Positions 60,848-64,000 of a DNA stretch of 64,000 bases are shown one piece after another (the first letter of the stretch is position 1; the number at the start of each line of letters is the position of its first letter). A model generated the notes under the pieces. It saw only the letters and a program-made list of their open reading frames with translations. It ran no database searches and was not told the origin of the DNA. Origin of the DNA: Vibrio neptunius (GTDB lineage Bacteria > Pseudomonadota > Gammaproteobacteria > Enterobacterales > Vibrionaceae); assembly GCF_000967495.1 (NCBI RefSeq), contig NZ_JXXU01000023.1, positions 79,257 through 143,256 of the forward strand, given 5' to 3'. Made by a program: the position numbers and the translations under genes.

Positions 60848-62248
60848 ATGGGCAAAACACTGTATGAGAAAGTCTACGATGCACACGTTGCCGTAGCCGC
60901 CGAGGGTGAGAACCCAATTTTGTATATCGATCGCCACTTGGTACACGAAGTGACTTCACCTCAGGCCTTCGATGGCCTGCGTGAAAAAGGTCGTCAAGTG
61001 CGTCAGGTCAGCAAGACCTTTGCTACTATGGACCACAACGTTTCCACCACTACTAAAGATATCAATGCATCTGGTGAGATGGCACGTATTCAGATGGAAA
61101 CGCTGTCAAAGAACTGTGAAGAGTTTGGTGTCACTCTTTACGACATTAACCACAAATACCAAGGTATCGTGCATGTAATGGGCCCAGAGCTGGGTATTAC
61201 CTTACCTGGCATGACGATCGTTTGTGGTGACTCTCACACAGCCACTCACGGTGCGTTTGGCTCATTAGCTTTTGGCATCGGTACTTCTGAAGTTGAGCAC
61301 GTTTTAGCGACTCAAACGCTAAAGCAGGCACGAGCCAAAACGATGAAGATTGAGGTGAAAGGTAAGGTTACCCCTGGCATCACAGCGAAAGATATCGTTT
61401 TAGCCATCATTGGTGAGACAACAGCAGCTGGCGGTACGGGCTATGTAGTTGAGTTCTGTGGTGAAGCAATTACTGATCTAACGATGGAAGGTCGTATGAC
61501 AGTGTGTAATATGGCTATTGAGCTTGGTGCCAAGGCGGGTCTAATCGCACCTGATGAAACCACGTTCGAATACATCAAAGGCCGCAAATTCGCACCTCAA
61601 GGAGATGATTTGGAAGCAGCTATTGAGTACTGGTCTTCACTCAAAACTGATGAAGATGCAGAGTTTGATGCAGTCGTCACTCTAAATGCTGCGGAAATCA
61701 AGCCTCAGGTGACTTGGGGTACAAACCCTGGTCAGGTAATCGCCGTTGATCAACCTATCCCAGCACCAGAAAGCTTTGCAGATCCTGTCGAGAAAGCATC
61801 AGCAGAAAAAGCATTGGCGTATATGGGGCTAGAAGCTGGCAAAGCACTATCAGATTACAAAGTCGATAAGGTATTTGTTGGTTCTTGTACTAACTCTCGT
61901 ATCGAAGACATGCGCGCGGCTGCACAGGTAGCAAAAGGCCGTAAAGTTGCAGACAACGTGCAAGCTCTTATCGTACCAGGCTCTGAGCAAGTCAAAGCGC
62001 AAGCAGAAGCAGAAGGCTTAGACATCATCTTTAAAGAAGCGGGCTTTGAATGGCGCCTTCCTGGCTGTTCAATGTGCTTGGCGATGAACAACGATCGCTT
62101 AGGTCCACACGAACGTTGCGCATCAACTTCAAACCGTAACTTTGAAGGCCGCCAAGGTCGTGATGGCCGTACCCATTTAGTAAGTCCTGCGATGGCAGCA
62201 GCGGCAGCAATTGCTGGTCACTTTGTAGATATTCGTGAGTTGGACTAA
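60848..62248 (+). CDS. leuC: 3-isopropylmalate dehydratase large subunit
   Basis: LeuC is the Fe-S subunit of isopropylmalate isomerase. The 466-residue length equals E. coli LeuC. The three cluster cysteines lie in [13 protein letters not shown] (about 343-355) and in GCSMCLAMN (about 406-414). HNVSTT and the [12 protein letters not shown] segment (about 129-140) are conserved. The frame is open from 60818, but the ATG at 60848 (MGKTLYEKV) follows GGGA and matches the family. Confidence 0.97.
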   Translation: MGKTLYEKVYDAHVAVAAEGENPILYIDRHLVHEVTSPQAFDGLREKGRQVRQVSKTFATMDHNVSTTTKDINASGEMARIQMETLSKNCEEFGVTLYDINHKYQGIVHVMGPELGITLPGMTIVCGDSHTATHGAFGSLAFGIGTSEVEHVLATQTLKQARAKTMKIEVKGKVTPGITAKDIVLAIIGETTAAGGTGYVVEFCGEAITDLTMEGRMTVCNMAIELGAKAGLIAPDETTFEYIKGRKFAPQGDDLEAAIEYWSSLKTDEDAEFDAVVTLNAAEIKPQVTWGTNPGQVIAVDQPIPAPESFADPVEKASAEKALAYMGLEAGKALSDYKVDKVFVGSCTNSRIEDMRAAAQVAKGRKVADNVQALIVPGSEQVKAQAEAEGLDIIFKEAGFEWRLPGCSMCLAMNNDRLGPHERCASTSNRNFEGRQGRDGRTHLVSPAMAAAAAIAGHFVDIRELD

Positions 62249-62259
62249 GGAGAGAACAG

Positions 62260-62862
62260 ATGTCAGGTTTTAAACAACACACAGGCTTAGTCGTTCCTCT
62301 AGATGCCGCGAACGTCGATACTGATGCCATTATCCCTAAACAATTCCTACAAAAAGTTTCTCGCTTGGGTTTTGGTAAACACCTATTCCATGATTGGCGC
62401 TTCCTAGATGATGCAGGTGAGCAGCCAAACCCAGAGTTTGTAATGAATGCACCTCGTTATCAAGGTGCCTCTATCCTACTCGCTCGCGAAAACTTTGGCT
62501 GTGGTTCATCACGTGAACACGCTCCATGGGCACTGGCAGACTATGGCATCAAGGCGATGATCGCGCCAAGCTTTGCCGATATTTTCTATGGCAACTCAAT
62601 CAACAACCAAATGGTACCGGTTCGTCTCACAGAGCAAGAAGTCGATGAAATCTTCCAATTTGTAGAGGCAAATGAAGGGGCACAGGTTGAGGTCGACTTA
62701 GAAGCCAACCGAGTTCGCGCAAACGGTAAAGAGTATTCATTTGAGATCGACGAATTCCGTCGTCACTGCTTGCTAAATGGCTTGGACAACATCGGTTTGA
62801 CACTACAGCACGAAGATAAAATTGCCGCTTATGAAGCCAAGATTCCAAGCTTCCTAAAGTAA
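62260..62862 (+). CDS. leuD: 3-isopropylmalate dehydratase small subunit
   Basis: LeuD is the small swivelling subunit of isopropylmalate isomerase. The 200-residue protein begins [15 protein letters not shown], has [13 protein letters not shown] (about residues 20-32), and the family motif [16 protein letters not shown] (about 76-91). AAGGAGAG ribosome site, 11 bases behind leuC. Last gene of leuABCD. Confidence 0.97.
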   Translation: MSGFKQHTGLVVPLDAANVDTDAIIPKQFLQKVSRLGFGKHLFHDWRFLDDAGEQPNPEFVMNAPRYQGASILLARENFGCGSSREHAPWALADYGIKAMIAPSFADIFYGNSINNQMVPVRLTEQEVDEIFQFVEANEGAQVEVDLEANRVRANGKEYSFEIDEFRRHCLLNGLDNIGLTLQHEDKIAAYEAKIPSFLK

Positions 62863-62885
62863 GCTAAGTTAACACTCTATTAAAC

Positions 62886-62916
62886 AAAAGGTTGGCCACG
62901 GCTAACCTTTTTTTTG
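62886..62916 (+). terminator. Terminator of leuABCD
   Basis: AAAGGTTGGCC and GGCTAACCTTT pair (one G-T) around a minimal loop, followed by TTTTTTT. Confidence 0.85.
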
Positions 62917-62957
62917 GGGCGCTGAAACAAACTTGCTTTTCGCTAGGTCTAGTAGTT

Positions 62958-63120
62958 AGACCAATCGCATTAATTAGATGTTCAGAAAATTGCGTAGGGA
63001 AAACCGCTTAGAACAAGGCAAAGATTGCAGCTAGCTAGTTGTTCTACCTACAAAATCTTTAACGCAGTTATCAGCGGTTTTAACAAGCAAGAATGATAAG
63101 ATAATTGGTGTGATTGGTAT
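62958..63120. repeat. MITE-like Vibrio intergenic element
   Basis: About 163 bases with terminal inverted repeats: GACCAATCGCATTAATTA at the left and the reverse complement of ATAATTGGTGTGATTGGTA at the right, 13 or so positions matching. The inside contains an AAAACCGCTTA...TCAGCGGTTTT inverted pair and GCAGCTAGCTAGTTGTT. It contains no gene. It ends just before the DUF547 gene start. I recognise the style from other vibrios, without a database check. Confidence 0.7.
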
Positions 63121-63149
63121 CAAAACACTTTTACAAAGGACTTAACCTG

Positions 63150-63932
63150 ATGATGCGTATTATTACTTTGCTACTGACTCTTATCTCGTTTCATTCATTT
63201 GCCGCACCAAAATCAGAGCTTTGGCCTTTTTGGCAGCAATCAAATCAAAGTAATACCACCGCGATTTCTCATCAGGACTGGCAATCTTTTCTAGATAGCT
63301 ACTTGGTCAAAGATGGCGACAATACCCTAGTGAAATACGGTTCTGTTTCACCTAGAGATAAGCAAAACCTAAAGCAGTATATAGCGACACTAGCGGCTAT
63401 TGATCCTAGAGAGCACTCCTCAAGTGAACAGTACGCTTATTGGATCAATCTTTATAATGCAATTACTGTCAACTTGATCCTTGATGACTACCCAGTCAAG
63501 TCAATCACTAAGCTAGGTGGACTATTTAGTTTTGGTCCATGGGGAGATGAAGTGGTTACAATCGCCGGTAAGAAGCTCACTCTCAATGATATTGAACACC
63601 GCATTCTTCGCCCAATTTGGAATGACCCTCGTACTCACTATGCGGTGAACTGTGCCAGCTTAGGTTGTCCAAATCTACAAACCCGAGCTTTTACTGCTGA
63701 TAATACCGAGCAACTCTTAGAGCAAGCAGCTAAAGAGTTTATTAACAGTAATAAAGGCGTCCTTCAATTAAAAGGCAAGACTCAGCTTTCTTCCATTTAT
63801 GATTGGTTTGCAGAGGACTTTGGGAACAAACAAGAATTAATTCAACACCTAGCTAAATATCGCCCAGAATTAGCAAATCTAAACGGCAAATTTAGTTATG
63901 AGTACGACTGGGATTTGAATGATAAGGAATAG
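63150..63932 (+). CDS. Exported DUF547 domain protein
   Basis: A 260-residue secreted or periplasmic protein with a signal peptide (MMRIITLLLTLISFHSFA, cleaved after AAP region about residue 18-20). The rest matches DUF547: QYAYWINLYNAITVNLILDDYPVKSI (seen as YWINLYNAITVNLIL, about 101-115), HYAVNCASLGCPNLQ (about 171-185) and SSIYDWFAEDFG (about 219-230). The conserved Cys/Asn/His pattern hints at a papain-like or transglutaminase-like fold, but no activity is established. The frame is open from 63114 within the preceding repeat; ATG 63150 follows AAAGGA and starts the signal peptide. Confidence 0.88.
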   Translation: MMRIITLLLTLISFHSFAAPKSELWPFWQQSNQSNTTAISHQDWQSFLDSYLVKDGDNTLVKYGSVSPRDKQNLKQYIATLAAIDPREHSSSEQYAYWINLYNAITVNLILDDYPVKSITKLGGLFSFGPWGDEVVTIAGKKLTLNDIEHRILRPIWNDPRTHYAVNCASLGCPNLQTRAFTADNTEQLLEQAAKEFINSNKGVLQLKGKTQLSSIYDWFAEDFGNKQELIQHLAKYRPELANLNGKFSYEYDWDLNDKE

Positions 63933-63940
63933 CGGAAAGA

Positions 63941-64000
63941 GGATGAGGGATGCGGGATGCGGGAACGGGCTTCGCCCTACGGAAAACTGGAAAACTGGAA
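63941..64000. repeat. Short repeat-rich sequence at the right edge
   Basis: Contains GGATGAGGGATGCGGGATGCGGGA (three GGATG-type steps), GGGCTTCGCCC (a perfect small hairpin) and CGGAAAACTGGAAAACTGGAA. It has the look of a common Vibrio intergenic repeat; it is cut by the window edge. Confidence 0.55.

Overview
The window is a chromosome segment of a marine gammaproteobacterium, almost certainly Vibrio (Vibrionaceae). The evidence is gene content and order (exeAB-cca-eno-pyrG-mazG-relA-rlmD-barA-acpS-pdxJ-recO-era-rnc-lepB-lepA-rseCBA-rpoE-nadB, and later serA, ilvIH, leuO, leuABCD), proteins known mainly from vibrios (a VC2487-type glycosyltransferase, a TIGR04211-type SH3 protein), and several repeated intergenic elements of the kind seen in Vibrio genomes. 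I cannot name the species. Most of the window is conserved housekeeping DNA. I found no phage, plasmid, CRISPR, toxin-antitoxin or secondary-metabolite system, and no clearly new multi-gene system.

Layout. 1-7.4 kb: the 5' part of hldE (cut by the window edge), glnE, a chemoreceptor with a possible FliA promoter, a six-TM potassium-type channel, and a CYTH-CHAD protein (ygiF). 7.5-10.4 kb: phosphate uptake (PhoU-like TIGR00153 protein plus PiT permease) and an SH3 membrane protein. 10.4-12.8 kb: exeAB of the type II secretion accessory complex. 12.9-21.2 kb: cca, a tandem palindromic repeat array, eno-pyrG, mazG and relA. 21.3-25.9 kb: rlmD, the BarA/VarS hybrid kinase and acpS. 26-32 kb: pdxJ, recO, era, rnc, lepB, lepA. 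32.2-34.9 kb: the envelope-stress operon rpoE-rseABC, with a sigmaE-like promoter. 35.2-39.9 kb: nadB, sdhE-ygfX, ygfZ, a YbaK-like deacylase, a possible small RNA and a ytfK (DUF1107) homologue. 40-46.6 kb: ubiI, ubiH, ygfB, zapA, 6S RNA (ssrS), fau, rpiA, serA. 46.9-49.4 kb: glpT-glpQ. 49.4-57.6 kb: ilvIH, an acyl-CoA ligase, leuO, a glycosyltransferase, one intact PAP2 phosphatase and one broken PAP2 paralogue. 57.8-62.9 kb: the leuABCD operon behind a leader peptide and attenuator. 63.1-63.9 kb: an exported DUF547 protein, then a short repeat at the edge.

Links between genes. Branched-chain amino acid synthesis (ilvIH, leuABCD) brackets its likely regulator LeuO. Serine synthesis (serA) carries two PurR-like boxes, so it may be tied to purine and one-carbon demand. 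relA, mazG and the YtfK homologue all touch (p)ppGpp metabolism. rpoE-rseABC handles envelope stress. glnE and serA connect to nitrogen and one-carbon metabolism.

The most notable observations are: a decayed tandem PAP2 paralogue with two compensating frameshifts and a lost catalytic Arg; a candidate small RNA or switch with interlocking stems between ybaK and ytfK; a five-fold palindromic repeat array before eno; repeat elements that begin exactly at the stop codons of relA and lepB; and the PurR-like pair at serA. Promoter, operator and small-RNA calls are pattern readings by eye and should be treated as candidates.
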